From: Pseudaminobacter soli (ex Li et al. 2025)
Lineage (GTDB): Bacteria > Pseudomonadota > Alphaproteobacteria > Rhizobiales > Rhizobiaceae
DNA: 64,000 nt
Assembly (NCBI RefSeq): GCF_003012705.1
Contig: NZ_PXYL01000003.1
Span: 124,001-188,000, forward strand
Direction of reading: 5' to 3'
Below are positions 40,608-51,795 of this stretch, piece after piece. The notes below the pieces were generated by a model. It was not told where the DNA came from. It made no database searches and worked only from the letters and a program-made list of their open reading frames with translations. Both the position numbers and the translations under genes were made by a program. How positions within the stretch are numbered: position 1 is the first letter of the stretch; every line of letters starts with the position of its first letter.

Positions 40608-40687
40608 GGCCGTTACATAACCGCGCCGCTCAAGCTCCGCAATCGAATCGCCCTGCGACGAATTCGGGATGACCCGATCGTGATGCC

Positions 40688-41356
40688 CTAGTCCGCGCCG
40701 GAACGCAGGGCCAGCGCCGCGGCCACCGGACCGATGACGGCCAGGAACAGGGTCAGCGCGCAGAGGATGAGAAAGGGCTGCAGAAAGGGATTTGGATGGT
40801 TCACCGCGCCATAGCTGGCCGAAACGCCGAAGATCAGCACCGGAATAACCAGCGGCAACACCAGCACCGACACCAGCAGTCCGCCGCGCGGCAGTGACAC
40901 CGCGACCGCCGCACCCGCCGCACCGATGAAGGTGATGGCGGGCGTGCCAACCAGCAAGGTCAGCGCGGTCGCACCGATGCCGACCGGCTCCATGTTCATG
41001 AACAAGCCAAGCAACGGGGCCGCCACAACCAGCGGCAGCACGCTCGCCGTCCAGTGCGCCAGGCATTTGACGAACACGGTCAGCGCCAGCAGGTGGCGAT
41101 CGTGGTTCAGCACCATCAGGTCCAGCGAGCCATCCTCGCGTTCGGCCTGGAACAGCCGGTCGAGGCCAAGCAGCGAGGCCAGCAGCGCGCCGATCCAGAG
41201 AATGGCCGGGCCGATGCGCGCAAGCAGGTTGAGATCCGGCCCGACGCCAAAGGGAATCGTGACGATGACGGCAAGGAAGAACAGCACGCCGGTCAGCGCG
41301 CCGCCGCCGGCGCGGATGCCAAGCCTGACATCGCGGAGATAGAGGGCCAGCATCAA
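40688..41356 (-). CDS. ccmB: Heme exporter protein CcmB
   Basis: 222 residues, six transmembrane helices. Membrane partner of CcmA in the ABC-type complex that releases holo-CcmE. Signatures: RDVRLGIRAGGGALTGVLFF, GLDRLFQAEREDGSLDLM and LPLVIPVLIFGVSAS, all typical of CcmB. It starts 4 bases inside the ccmA end. Confidence 0.94.
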   Translation of the reverse strand: MMLALYLRDVRLGIRAGGGALTGVLFFLAVIVTIPFGVGPDLNLLARIGPAILWIGALLASLLGLDRLFQAEREDGSLDLMVLNHDRHLLALTVFVKCLAHWTASVLPLVVAAPLLGLFMNMEPVGIGATALTLLVGTPAITFIGAAGAAVAVSLPRGGLLVSVLVLPLVIPVLIFGVSASYGAVNHPNPFLQPFLILCALTLFLAVIGPVAAALALRSGAD

Positions 41357-41958
41357 TGTCCCCCCATCCTAAGCTCCTGCACGCCTTCCAGTCCGAGCGG
41401 CAGGTGAGTAGCGGCAACGATCATGCCGCCCCCGAGAAGATGCATCCGCATCAGTTCGGAAAACTGCGCCTCCGAGTGCTTGTCGAGACCCGAGGTCGGC
41501 TCGTCGAGCAGCCAGACCGGGCGATGGCTGACCATGAGCTTGGCGATCGAGACGCGCCGCCGCTGCCCGGTCGACAGATAGCCGAAGGGCAGGTGGCCGA
41601 TCGTTTCCAGCCCGACCATCTCGAGCGCCTCGAGGATCGAAAGATGCGGCCTCCCGAAGAACGACTGCCAGAAGGCGAGGTTTTCCGAAACGGTCAGCGC
41701 GGTCTTCATCGCATTGTCGGGCCCGAGATAGTGGCAGGCTGATTCGACCGAAGGAAAGTCCTCGCCTCCATCTTCGAATTCGAGCCGACCATGGGCCAGC
41801 GGCAAAAGGCCCGCCACCACGCGCAGCAAGGTCGATTTGCCGGCTCCATTCGGACCGGTGACGATCAGGCCATCCCCCTCGCCGAGCGTAAAGCCAATGC
41901 CCGAGAAGATAGTCTCGCCGGCGCGCCGCCCTTCAATTTCTTCGGCGATCAGCCGCAT
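41353..41958 (-). CDS. ccmA: Heme exporter ATP-binding protein CcmA
   Basis: 201 residues. Walker A GPNGAGKST (35-43), signature LSTGQRRRVSIAKL, Walker B PVWLLDEPTSGLD and switch His in VAATHLPL. Short ABC ATPase of the CcmA family. It uses ATP to drive holo-CcmE release for cytochrome c maturation. First gene of the ccm operon, divergent from acnA over a region with an iron-control-like palindrome. Confidence 0.94.
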   Translation of the reverse strand: MRLIAEEIEGRRAGETIFSGIGFTLGEGDGLIVTGPNGAGKSTLLRVVAGLLPLAHGRLEFEDGGEDFPSVESACHYLGPDNAMKTALTVSENLAFWQSFFGRPHLSILEALEMVGLETIGHLPFGYLSTGQRRRVSIAKLMVSHRPVWLLDEPTSGLDKHSEAQFSELMRMHLLGGGMIVAATHLPLGLEGVQELRMGGH

Positions 41959-42003
41959 CCTATCCCCTTCGCCAAGCCGCGCCCCACGACCGATGTGCGT
42001 TGC

Positions 42004-42041
42004 AGCAAATTTGCTTTTATCGCTCTAGAACTATTCCAGGA
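42004..42041. promoter_or_regulatory. Irr/ICE-like box between ccmA and acnA
   Basis: TCTAGAACTATTCCAGGA (42024-42041) matches the rhizobial iron-control element (TTTAGAA-N3-TTCTAAA type) at 10 or more positions and is itself a near palindrome. Next to it AGCAAATTTGCT (42004-42015) is a perfect 12-bp palindrome. Both neighbours, acnA (Fe-S) and ccm (heme), are iron-dependent systems known as Irr targets in related bacteria. Binding is inferred. Confidence 0.55.
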
Positions 42042-42238
42042 AATTCTCTATATCCCAGCCAACCATGCCAGCGGTCGGCGTGGTAACACTTTTAGCGCCG
42101 AACCAGCGCGCGCGCCGCCTTGAACGGCCGGGACGCATGGAAGCGGACAGCGGAAATGGCCGTACCCGCACCTTTGCGCGTGATTGCATGCACTGGCGTC
42201 CGTTTCCCAAATCGGCAACCGACAGTTAGGGATCGCAC

Positions 42239-44929
<2,691 letters not shown>

Positions 44930-44957
44930 GCCAGTCGCCTCGGCTAGCTCTTTGAAG

Positions 44958-44986
44958 ACCGCCGGCGTTCGCGCCGGCGGTTTTTT
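44958..44986 (+). terminator. Rho-independent terminator after acnA
   Basis: ACCGCCGGC (44958-44966) pairs with GCCGGCGGT (44973-44981) around a 6-base loop, followed by TTTTTT. Confidence 0.92.
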
Positions 44987-45156
44987 CATGGCCCCGCGGT
45001 AGAAAATTGCGGATTTGCGGCGCGATTTGTCTAAACTTTGCGCTTGCCGTCCCCAGTTGTCACCGCAACGTGACTTCACCTTGATGTCTGCATCTGGCTA
45101 TTGTTTCAGAAACGAGAACGGGCCGGCATAACCGGCCGGCATCTTTTGGAACGGTC

Positions 45157-45924
45157 ATGAAATCGCGTTTGGGTTTACGGCTAGCGGTGTTGGCGCTGGC
45201 ATTGCCGATTTTCGCGGCTACGGCTGGCGCAGGGACGCGTCCTGGCGGCGTGATTGAACTGTTCACCAGCCAGGGCTGCAGCACTTGTCCGCCCGCCGAC
45301 AAGCTTTTTGAGGAATTCGCGACCAACAGCGACCTGGTGGCGCTGGCCTACCATGTCGATTACTGGGACTATCTCGGCTGGCGCGACACGCTAAGCAACC
45401 CGGACAGCACCGATCGCCAATATGCCTATTCGCGCTCCTTCGGCACTCGCTCCGTCTATACCCCTCAGGCGGTGATCAACGGCCGGATCCACGTCAACGG
45501 AGCCAAGCGCGCCGACATTGCCGATGCGTTCGACGAGCTCAACAAGGCCGGCCAGGGACTGAGCGTCGACGTGTCGGTCCAGCAGGTCGGCGACAGCCTC
45601 ATGATCGAGACCGGCGGCGCCAATGGCGCGGCCCCGCGCAAGGCGCATGTGGTGCTGGTTTTCTTCGCGCCCCCTCAGCGCGTGGACATGAAGAAGGGCG
45701 AGAATGAAGGTCGCTCGATCACCTATTGGAACTCGGTGACCGATGTGAAGACGGCCGGCGTGTGGCGCGGCGAAGCTGCCAAATACGAATTCCCGGCCAG
45801 CAAGATCGCCGAGAACGGCGGCTGCGCAGTGCTGCTGCAGGCGGTTGGAAAGGACGGCGTGCCCGGCCCGATCCTGGGTGCCGCGATCTTTCGCAAGACG
45901 GACGAGCAGCAGTCCCTGAAATAA
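45157..45924 (+). CDS. DUF1223 thioredoxin-like secreted protein
   Basis: 255 residues. A signal peptide (about 1-26) is followed by a thioredoxin-like domain: VIELFTSQGCSTCPPADKL with C41 and C44, HVDYWDYLGWRDT, RSVYTPQAVINGR and GGCAVLLQ near the end. This is the DUF1223 family, periplasmic and probably redox-active. Its partner is unknown. It follows acnA after the terminator, as in other rhizobia. Confidence 0.88.
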   Translation: MKSRLGLRLAVLALALPIFAATAGAGTRPGGVIELFTSQGCSTCPPADKLFEEFATNSDLVALAYHVDYWDYLGWRDTLSNPDSTDRQYAYSRSFGTRSVYTPQAVINGRIHVNGAKRADIADAFDELNKAGQGLSVDVSVQQVGDSLMIETGGANGAAPRKAHVVLVFFAPPQRVDMKKGENEGRSITYWNSVTDVKTAGVWRGEAAKYEFPASKIAENGGCAVLLQAVGKDGVPGPILGAAIFRKTDEQQSLK

Positions 45925-45933
45925 TCAGGCAAT

Positions 45934-45969
45934 AAAAAAACCGGCGCCCAATTCGATGCCGGCACCGGT
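45934..45969 (-). terminator. Terminator on the minus strand
   Basis: On the minus strand ACCGGTGCC pairs with GGCGCCGGT (one mismatch) and runs into TTTTTTT. It is oriented away from the DUF1223 gene, so it ends an unannotated minus-strand transcript. Confidence 0.7.
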
Positions 45970-46256
45970 TAGTTGGTTTGGGATCGTCGCACTCGGCTTC
46001 TTACGGAAAAGCCGAGGTTGGTTCGATCCGACCCAGACCCGTGGGCGGGGGGCTTGGGGTTTACAGGCCAGTGCCGGACCGAACCGTCTCAGGCAACGCG
46101 TACAAACTCGTCTGACAATGGGGCGCGAACGCGGATAAAAAGCGGCAGAAATATGGCGCGGAATCACCAATGAAAACAGGATGTACGCGTTCGTGAGCAC
46201 CCCGCCAGGAACGCAAATCCCCTTTTGATTGAGGGGCATTCGATTTATGGATTACC
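45934..46256 (-). ncRNA. Candidate structured ncRNA
   Basis: On the minus strand, TTGCAA (46286-46291), a 17-base spacer and TATACA (46263-46268) form a good sigma-70-like promoter with transcription expected from about 46256. The transcript would end at the T-run terminator at 45934, giving about 320 nt with several long stems. It does not show tmRNA tag, SRP, RNase P or 6S signatures that could be checked by eye. It is proposed from structure and signals only. Confidence 0.4.
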
Positions 46257-46349
46257 CCTGGTTGTATACTCGATGGTTCCAGGGCTTGCAATTCGCAAAT
46301 GAAAGCGCGACCCTTCTTGTCACTCAGTTGTCATGGAAGGCACATCCGG

Positions 46350-46739
46350 ATGATCGATCGCGGAAAGGCAGGGGAGGGTGGGGAGGAATCGGCAATATTG
46401 ATTCCGCTTCATGAGGCAAGACGCGAAAGACAGAACGCCTTGGTTTCCTTCGACCGGCGCGAATTGGACCAGATCCTCAGGGTGTATGGACGCATGGTGG
46501 CCGCCAATGAATGGCGCGACTATGCCATCGACCATCTCTCCGACCGCGCCGTGTTCTCCGTCTTCCGCCGCGCCTCGGAGACCCCCCTGTTCCAGATCGT
46601 CAAGGACCCGAAGCTGGCCAAGAAGCAGGGCGCCTTCAGCGTCATCGCCGCCGGCGGACTGATCCTCAAGCGCGGGCATGAACTCGCCCGCGTCCTGGGC
46701 ATCTTCGACAAGAAGCTCAAGCTGGTCCACCAGGCCTGA
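46350..46739 (+). CDS. DUF2794 family protein
   Basis: 129 residues. Typical layout: PLHEARRERQNALVSFDRRE, LDQILRVYGRMVAANEWRDY, AIDHLSDRAVFSVFRRASE and a C-terminal KRGHELARVLGIFDKKLKLV. This family is restricted to alphaproteobacteria and has no known function. Cytosolic. The start at 46350 (MIDRGKAGEGGEES) was preferred; the ribosome site is weak. Confidence 0.85.
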   Translation: MIDRGKAGEGGEESAILIPLHEARRERQNALVSFDRRELDQILRVYGRMVAANEWRDYAIDHLSDRAVFSVFRRASETPLFQIVKDPKLAKKQGAFSVIAAGGLILKRGHELARVLGIFDKKLKLVHQA

Positions 46740-46763
46740 GCCGCCGGTTATCAGGCGCGGAAG

Positions 46764-47336
46764 CTAGCCGCGGCTGGCCACAAAATTCCGCTCCGGCAGC
46801 GATTCGGGATCCGGCGCGACGCTCGTACCGCCATTCATCTCATACTGCATGAACACGGTGTCCAGCCATCGGCCGTGCTTGTAGCCGGAGCCGACGAGCA
46901 CGCCGGTATGACGGAAGCCGGCTCGCTCGTGCAGGCGCACGGAAGGGCTCTGCGGCGAGCCGTCGCCGATCACTGCAATCATCTGGCGGAAGCCGAGCGC
47001 AGTCGCCTCCGCCAGCAGGCGCTCGAGAAGCCGCCGGCCGACGCCCTGTCCCTTGGCGCTCGGCGCAACATAGATCGAATTCTCGACGATGAACCGATAG
47101 GCCGGCCGGCTCCTGAACGGGCCGGCATAGGCATAGCCGACGACCGAACCGTCACGCTCGGCGACGAAATAGGGATAGCTTTCCAACTGCAGCGCCGCGA
47201 AACGTTCCGCCATCTCTGCGCGGGACGGCGGCTCGAGCTCGTAGCTTGCGGTGCCGTGCACAACTGCATCTTCGTAGATCGAAGTGATCGCGTCGAGATC
47301 GCTCAGCACAGCCGGCCGAATGATAATACTGCTCAT
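46764..47336 (-). CDS. GNAT N-acetyltransferase, phosphinothricin-type
   Basis: 190 residues. GNAT fold with SIIIRPAVLSDLDAITSIYE at the N-terminus, VVGYAYAGPFRSRPAYRF, acetyl-CoA loop GQGVGRRLLERLLAEA and C-terminal RLHERAGFRHTGVL. YRFIVENSIYV and GYKHGRWLDTVFMQ place it in the Pat/Bar/YncA branch, whose members acetylate phosphinothricin or methionine sulfone. The true substrate is unknown. Confidence 0.87.
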   Translation of the reverse strand: MSSIIIRPAVLSDLDAITSIYEDAVVHGTASYELEPPSRAEMAERFAALQLESYPYFVAERDGSVVGYAYAGPFRSRPAYRFIVENSIYVAPSAKGQGVGRRLLERLLAEATALGFRQMIAVIGDGSPQSPSVRLHERAGFRHTGVLVGSGYKHGRWLDTVFMQYEMNGGTSVAPDPESLPERNFVASRG

Positions 47337-47384
47337 TATTTAGGCACCTCTGAATTGTGCCCGAATTCAAGCAGGTTGCGCGCC

Positions 47385-47415
47385 AAAAGAAAAGGGGCGA
47401 CCCAAGGGCCGCCCC
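47385..47415 (-). terminator. Terminator after the Bax-inhibitor-1 gene
   Basis: Read on the minus strand, GGGGCG and inner CCC pair with GGG and CGCCCC, followed by TTTTCTTTT. It lies about 50 bases after the stop at 47463. Confidence 0.85.
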
Positions 47416-47462
47416 GATCTTGTTGCTGCTCCAGTCGCAGCCGTCAGGCTGCGAGGTTCCGC

Positions 47463-48242
47463 TTACTCGCGGTTGCCGAGGAACTGCAGCAGGAAGGTGA
47501 ACAGGTTGATGAAGTCGAGGTAGAGCCTCAGCGCGCCCATGATCGCCTTGCGGCCGGCGACCATAACGTCGTCGTCCTCGAAATACATCTCCTTGATGCT
47601 CTGCGTGTCGTAGGCGGTCAGGCCGGCGAACACCAGCACGCCGATCGACGAGATCGCGAACTGCAGCGCCGAAGACTGCAGGAAGATGTTAACGACCATC
47701 GCGATGATCAGGCCGAACACGCCCATCACCAGGAAGGTGCCCATGCCGCTCAGGTCACGACGGGTCGTGTAGCCCCACAGCGACAGCGCGCCGAAGGCGG
47801 CGGCCGTGATGAAGAAGGTCTGGACGATGCTCTGCGCCGTGTAGACCAGGAAGATCGACGACAGCGACAGGCCCATCAGGCCCGCGAAGACCCAGAAAGC
47901 GGTCTGCGCACCGGAGACGGTCACGGTCTGGATGCGGGCGCTCAGAAAAAACACCATGCCGAGCGGCGCGAGCATGACCACCCACTTCAGCGGCGAGCCG
48001 TAAAGCGCCACACCGGCGCTGGTCAGCATCTTGCCGTTGGCGAGCGTGGCGACAGCGGTCGCCGGATCATTCGTCGTGGCCAGCATCATGGTGGCCAGTG
48101 CGGCCACGCCGGTAATTGCGAGGCCGAGCGCCATCAGGTTGTAAACCTTTAGCATGTAGGCGCGCAGGCCCTCGTCGATGACGGCGCCGGCGCGGGCGCC
48201 CGCAGGCGCGACGCGCGTCTGATAGTTGCGAAGGTCAGCCAT
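47463..48242 (-). CDS. Bax inhibitor-1 / YccA-type membrane protein
   Basis: 259 residues, seven transmembrane helices after a soluble N-terminus (MADLRNYQTRVAPAGARAGA). TMBIM/BI-1 signatures: VYNLMALGLAITGVAALAT, FFITAAAFGALSLWGYTTRR, and the C-terminal YDTQSIKEMYFED with the Asp pair of the pore. The final ALRLYLDFINLFTFLLQFLG is typical. Members are proposed pH-sensitive calcium leak channels. It corresponds to the ybhL-type gene of other proteobacteria, and a ybhL leader RNA is described in rhizobia. Confidence 0.92.
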   Translation of the reverse strand: MADLRNYQTRVAPAGARAGAVIDEGLRAYMLKVYNLMALGLAITGVAALATMMLATTNDPATAVATLANGKMLTSAGVALYGSPLKWVVMLAPLGMVFFLSARIQTVTVSGAQTAFWVFAGLMGLSLSSIFLVYTAQSIVQTFFITAAAFGALSLWGYTTRRDLSGMGTFLVMGVFGLIIAMVVNIFLQSSALQFAISSIGVLVFAGLTAYDTQSIKEMYFEDDDVMVAGRKAIMGALRLYLDFINLFTFLLQFLGNRE

Positions 48243-48249
48243 TGATTTC

Positions 48250-48345
48250 CTCTATTGCTTCTGCCCCGTCCGGTGTCGGATTCATTAAAACCCAGGCGCC
48301 GCTGGCGGGACTCCAGCATGCCTGCGGCAAATATGATGATTCTTT
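48250..48345 (-). ncRNA. Candidate ybhL leader RNA
   Basis: In the minus-strand 5' region of the BI-1 gene, CTGG-AGTCCCG-CCAG and neighbouring GC-rich complementary segments form hairpins within 100 bases of the start. A rhizobial ybhL leader motif of about 60 nt has been described upstream of this gene family. Sequence identity to its consensus was not checked, so this is a placement by position and hairpin. Confidence 0.4.
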
Positions 48346-48474
48346 CCGGCGAGAACAAGACCCGTTACAGACCGAAACGAGGCGTGATTGTCCTGAAAAG
48401 CTTAGAAAAAACGCTTCATTAACGAGATTTAATGCTTTTTGACCGGCGGATGCCTCGCCGCCGGTCTCCCCTTT

Positions 48475-51039
48475 CTAGAGGTTTCGCAGCACCGGCGCCG
48501 CCTTGTGCCCAAGCACCCGCCAGGTGCCGAGCAGCCCGATGCCGACCGTAACGGTGAGCGCAATCAGTAGCGTCGCCACCGCCACCTCCGGCAGGAAGAC
48601 CGCCGGAAGCTTCATGATACGAGCGACAACGAACCACGCAGCAGCCCCGCCCGCGGCGAGCGCGAAGATAGCCGTCGCCAGTCCGATCAGCATGTATTCG
48701 AGCGAGAAGGCGGCAATCAGCGTGCGCCTCGTCGCGCCAAGCGTCTTCAGCACGACGGCATCGTGGATGCGGGCTCTGTTGCCGGCGGCAAGCGCGCCCG
48801 CCAGCACCAGCACCGAGGCGATCAGCGCGACGCTTGCCGCGACGCGGATTGCCGTGCCGAGCTGGCCGACCAGATGGTTCACCACTTCCAACGCGTCCTT
48901 GACGCGCACGCTCGTGACCGCCGGAAAAGTCTTGGTGACGGAATTGAGAATGCGCGCCTCCTCGCTGATGGGCGCATCCGGGATCGACAGCGTCGCCAGC
49001 CAGGAATGCGGCGCGCCGGCGAATGTGTTGGGCGAAAACACCATCACGAAGTTGATGCCCATCGATTCCCACTTCACCTCCCGGAAATTAGCGATCTTTG
49101 CCGTGACGTTGCGGCCAAGCACATTGACCGTCACCGTGTCCCCGAGCTTGAGCCCGAGCTCGTTGCCTTCCTCAGCGGAGAATGAGACCAGCGGCTCGCC
49201 CTGATAGTCCTGCGGCCACCAGGTGCCGGCCGACAGCGTCGAGTTTTCAGGCTGGTTCTTGGCATAGGTCAGGCCGCGATCGCCGCGCAGCACCCAGGCG
49301 CCGGCGGGCGGCACCTTCAGCTTCTGCACTTCCACCCCGTTGAGCGCCATCACACGGCCGCGCAGCATCGGCACCCGCACCAGCTTGCCCTCGGGCGCCT
49401 CCTTTTCGATCAGCGCGGAAAACGCGTCGAGGTCGCTCGCCTGGATATCGACGAAGAAGAAGTTCGGCGCCTGCTCCGGCAGGCTGCCGGCAATCTGCCG
49501 ACGCAAGTTGCCGTCGATCAGCGCCAGCGTCACAAGAAGTGTCAGCCCCAGCCCGAGCGAGAGCACGACCGACGGCGTCAGCGCGCCGGGGCGATGGATG
49601 TTGCCGATGGCGAGCCTCAGCGCGGTCGAGCGAACGCGCGGACTTTTGCGCGCAAGCCACTGCACGCCGAAACCGACCGCGCGCAGCACCACAAAGGCGA
49701 AGATCGTCGCGCCGACAAAGATCAAGGCGATGCGCCGGTCGCTGGAGAACCAGATCGACAGGGCCGCAAGCAGCACTGCGAGGCCTGCGGCCACCGCAAC
49801 GTAGCGCAAGGGCGCGAGACCGCCGCCGCCAAAACCCATTTCGCGAAACAGCGCCGTTGCCGGCACATTGCGGGCCCGTCCGAGCGGCAGCAGCGCGAAA
49901 GCCAGCGTCACCAGGAAGCCGAACAGGGCGGCCATGGCGAGCGCGCCGGGATAGATGCCGCCCTGCGCAGGCACCGGTATGACACTCGCCAGCGCGGCCG
50001 CCGCGGCATAGGGCATCAGCGCGCCAAGCACGAGGCCGATCGCCACGCCGATCGCCGCGATCATCATGATCTGCACCAGATAGACGGTGAAGACGAAACC
50101 GCCGGAGGCGCCAAGGCTCTTGAAGGTGGCGATCACGCCACGCTTGCCGTCGAGATAGGCGCGCACGGCATTGGCGACGCCGACGCCGCCGACGATCAGT
50201 GCCGTCAGCCCGACCAGTGTCAGGAATTGTGAAAACCGTTCGATATTGGCAGAAAGTGCAGGCGCGGCATTGGTGCGGGTGCGGATGCTCCAGCCCGCCT
50301 GCGGGAATTGTTGCCCCGCCTGCTTGCGGATTGCGGAAGTCTGGGCCTCGGTCGCACCCTCGGGCAGCCGCACCTTGTAGGCGTGTTCGACCAGGCTGCC
50401 CGGCTGAACCAGGCCCGATGCGGCAAGCCCGGCGCTGGACACCATAAGGCGCGGCGCAAAGCCAAAGCCTTCGGAAATGGCGTCCGGCTCGGTGATGATC
50501 TTTGCCCGCAGCTCGAAGGTGGCATTGCCCAGCTTGACCCGATCGCCAACCTTCAGCCCGAGGCGTTCGAACAGCAGGTCAGCCGCAGCCGCTCCAAAAA
50601 CGCCGGCCTTTTCGCCAAGCAGTTCCTCGCGCGGAAGGGCCGGATCCGTAACCAGTGTGCCGAACAGCGGGTAGGCGCCGTCGACCGCCTTGACCTCGGC
50701 CAGCGACTGGTCGGAACCATCCTCCAGCCGCACCATCGAGCGCATGTTCGAACTTTCGGACAGCGTTCCAAGGCCCTTCAGAAACGCAAGTTCGTCAGGG
50801 TTCGCTTCGCGCTGGTTGAGCTGGAAGCGCACGTCGCCCCCGAGCAGCACCTGGCCCTGATTGGCAACGCCGGCGGTGATCGAGCGTGCCACCGAATTGA
50901 CGCCGCCAATCGCCGCAACGCCAAGCGTGATGCAGGTGAGGAAGATCAGGAAGCCGCGCAAGCCGCCGCGCATTTCGCGTAGCGAGAAGCGGACGGCAAG
51001 CTTGAGCGTCTGCGAGAAGGGCATGAGCGGCCGCCTCAC
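48475..51039 (-). CDS. ybbP: ABC transporter permease (FtsX-like, YbbP)
   Basis: 854 residues. MacB/FtsX-type permease with two FtsX domains. About ten transmembrane helices: one at the N-terminus (LRGFLIFLTCITLGVAAIGG), a cluster around 270-470 and one at the C-terminus (ALAAGNRARIHDAVVLKTLG is the cytosolic coupling). Large periplasmic loops. GTG start overlaps the ATPase stop by 4 bases. In E. coli ybbA-ybbP sits next to tesA, as here. Function is unknown; lipoprotein or toxin export is proposed for the family. Confidence 0.88.
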   Translation of the reverse strand: MRRPLMPFSQTLKLAVRFSLREMRGGLRGFLIFLTCITLGVAAIGGVNSVARSITAGVANQGQVLLGGDVRFQLNQREANPDELAFLKGLGTLSESSNMRSMVRLEDGSDQSLAEVKAVDGAYPLFGTLVTDPALPREELLGEKAGVFGAAAADLLFERLGLKVGDRVKLGNATFELRAKIITEPDAISEGFGFAPRLMVSSAGLAASGLVQPGSLVEHAYKVRLPEGATEAQTSAIRKQAGQQFPQAGWSIRTRTNAAPALSANIERFSQFLTLVGLTALIVGGVGVANAVRAYLDGKRGVIATFKSLGASGGFVFTVYLVQIMMIAAIGVAIGLVLGALMPYAAAAALASVIPVPAQGGIYPGALAMAALFGFLVTLAFALLPLGRARNVPATALFREMGFGGGGLAPLRYVAVAAGLAVLLAALSIWFSSDRRIALIFVGATIFAFVVLRAVGFGVQWLARKSPRVRSTALRLAIGNIHRPGALTPSVVLSLGLGLTLLVTLALIDGNLRRQIAGSLPEQAPNFFFVDIQASDLDAFSALIEKEAPEGKLVRVPMLRGRVMALNGVEVQKLKVPPAGAWVLRGDRGLTYAKNQPENSTLSAGTWWPQDYQGEPLVSFSAEEGNELGLKLGDTVTVNVLGRNVTAKIANFREVKWESMGINFVMVFSPNTFAGAPHSWLATLSIPDAPISEEARILNSVTKTFPAVTSVRVKDALEVVNHLVGQLGTAIRVAASVALIASVLVLAGALAAGNRARIHDAVVLKTLGATRRTLIAAFSLEYMLIGLATAIFALAAGGAAAWFVVARIMKLPAVFLPEVAVATLLIALTVTVGIGLLGTWRVLGHKAAPVLRNL

Positions 51040-51734
51040 GCCGAAACGACGGCGAGCGACGGTTCGGCCTCGATCCGACCCGAACGCATCGCAACCTGGC
51101 GCGTGCAGCGAGCGGCAAGCGCCGGATCATGCGTGACCAGCACCAGCGTCATGCCGCGCTCCTTCGCCTTGGCGAAGAGCAGGTCGGCGATCTGCCGCCC
51201 CGTGGCCTGGTCGAGATTACCCGTCGGCTCGTCGGCAATCAGGATTCGCGGCTCGGGCGCCAGCGCGCGGGCTATCGCCACGCGCTGCTGCTCGCCGCCC
51301 GACAGCTCGCCCGGATAGTGCGTCACCCGATCGGCGAGACCTACGGCCGCAAGCTCGCGCTCGGCGACCGCAAAGGCGTCGCGGTGACCGGCAAGCTCGA
51401 GCGGCACCGCAACGTTTTCCAGCGCGGTCATGTTGGGAATGAGGTGGAAGGACTGGAAGACGATGCCGACATTGCGGCCGCGAAACGCGGCGATCTGGTC
51501 TTCGGTCTTGCCGTTCAGCAGCTCACCGGCGATCCGCACCGTTCCCGCATCGACCCCTTCGAGCCCGGCCAGAACCATCAGCAGAGTCGACTTGCCCGAG
51601 CCGGACGGCCCGACAATGCCCGTGGCCTCACCCGCAGTCACCGAAAGGCTTACCCCTTTCAGCACATGTACGGCGGAAGCACCGTGGCCCAGCGTCAGGG
51701 ATACATCCTTCAGGTCGATGACGGCTTCTGTCAC
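51036..51734 (-). CDS. ybbA: ABC transporter ATP-binding protein (YbbA)
   Basis: 232 residues. Walker A GPSGSGKST in IVGPSGSGKSTLLMVLAGL, signature LSGGEQQRVAIARALA, Walker B ILIADEPTGNLD and switch His in LVTHDPALA. MacB/LolD branch. It pairs with the FtsX-like permease. Divergent from tesA with 61 bases between. Confidence 0.93.
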   Translation of the reverse strand: MTEAVIDLKDVSLTLGHGASAVHVLKGVSLSVTAGEATGIVGPSGSGKSTLLMVLAGLEGVDAGTVRIAGELLNGKTEDQIAAFRGRNVGIVFQSFHLIPNMTALENVAVPLELAGHRDAFAVAERELAAVGLADRVTHYPGELSGGEQQRVAIARALAPEPRILIADEPTGNLDQATGRQIADLLFAKAKERGMTLVLVTHDPALAARCTRQVAMRSGRIEAEPSLAVVSA

Positions 51735-51795
51735 GGCGTTGCGGTCCTATATGAGAGGGGATAGGCAGAATTTTTCGTCATATGGGTTTTGCGTC

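Larger units (their letters stand above)
45925..46349. other. 425-base gene-free, strongly structured stretch
   Basis: No convincing protein gene. Inverted repeats: AACGCGTACA (46095-46104) with TGTACGCGTT (46182-46191), extended by CTCA/TGAG; and GGATCG-CTCGGCTT / AAGCCGAG-CGATCC, nested from 45981 to about 46029. A 104-codon minus frame ends inside a terminator and looks accidental. See the ncRNA entry. Confidence 0.6.

Noticed and set aside
45925-46239. A 104-codon minus-strand frame
   Set aside because: It ends inside a terminator T-run, has odd composition and overlaps strong RNA stems; more likely non-coding.
45950-46240. tmRNA (two-piece) gene
   Set aside because: A T-loop-like GGTTCGATCC occurs on the plus strand, but the stem does not fit, no CCA follows and no tag-like Ala-Asn-Asp frame was found.
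48418-48432. CtrA box upstream of the Bax-inhibitor-1 gene
   Set aside because: The spacer is 6 bases rather than 7; weak.
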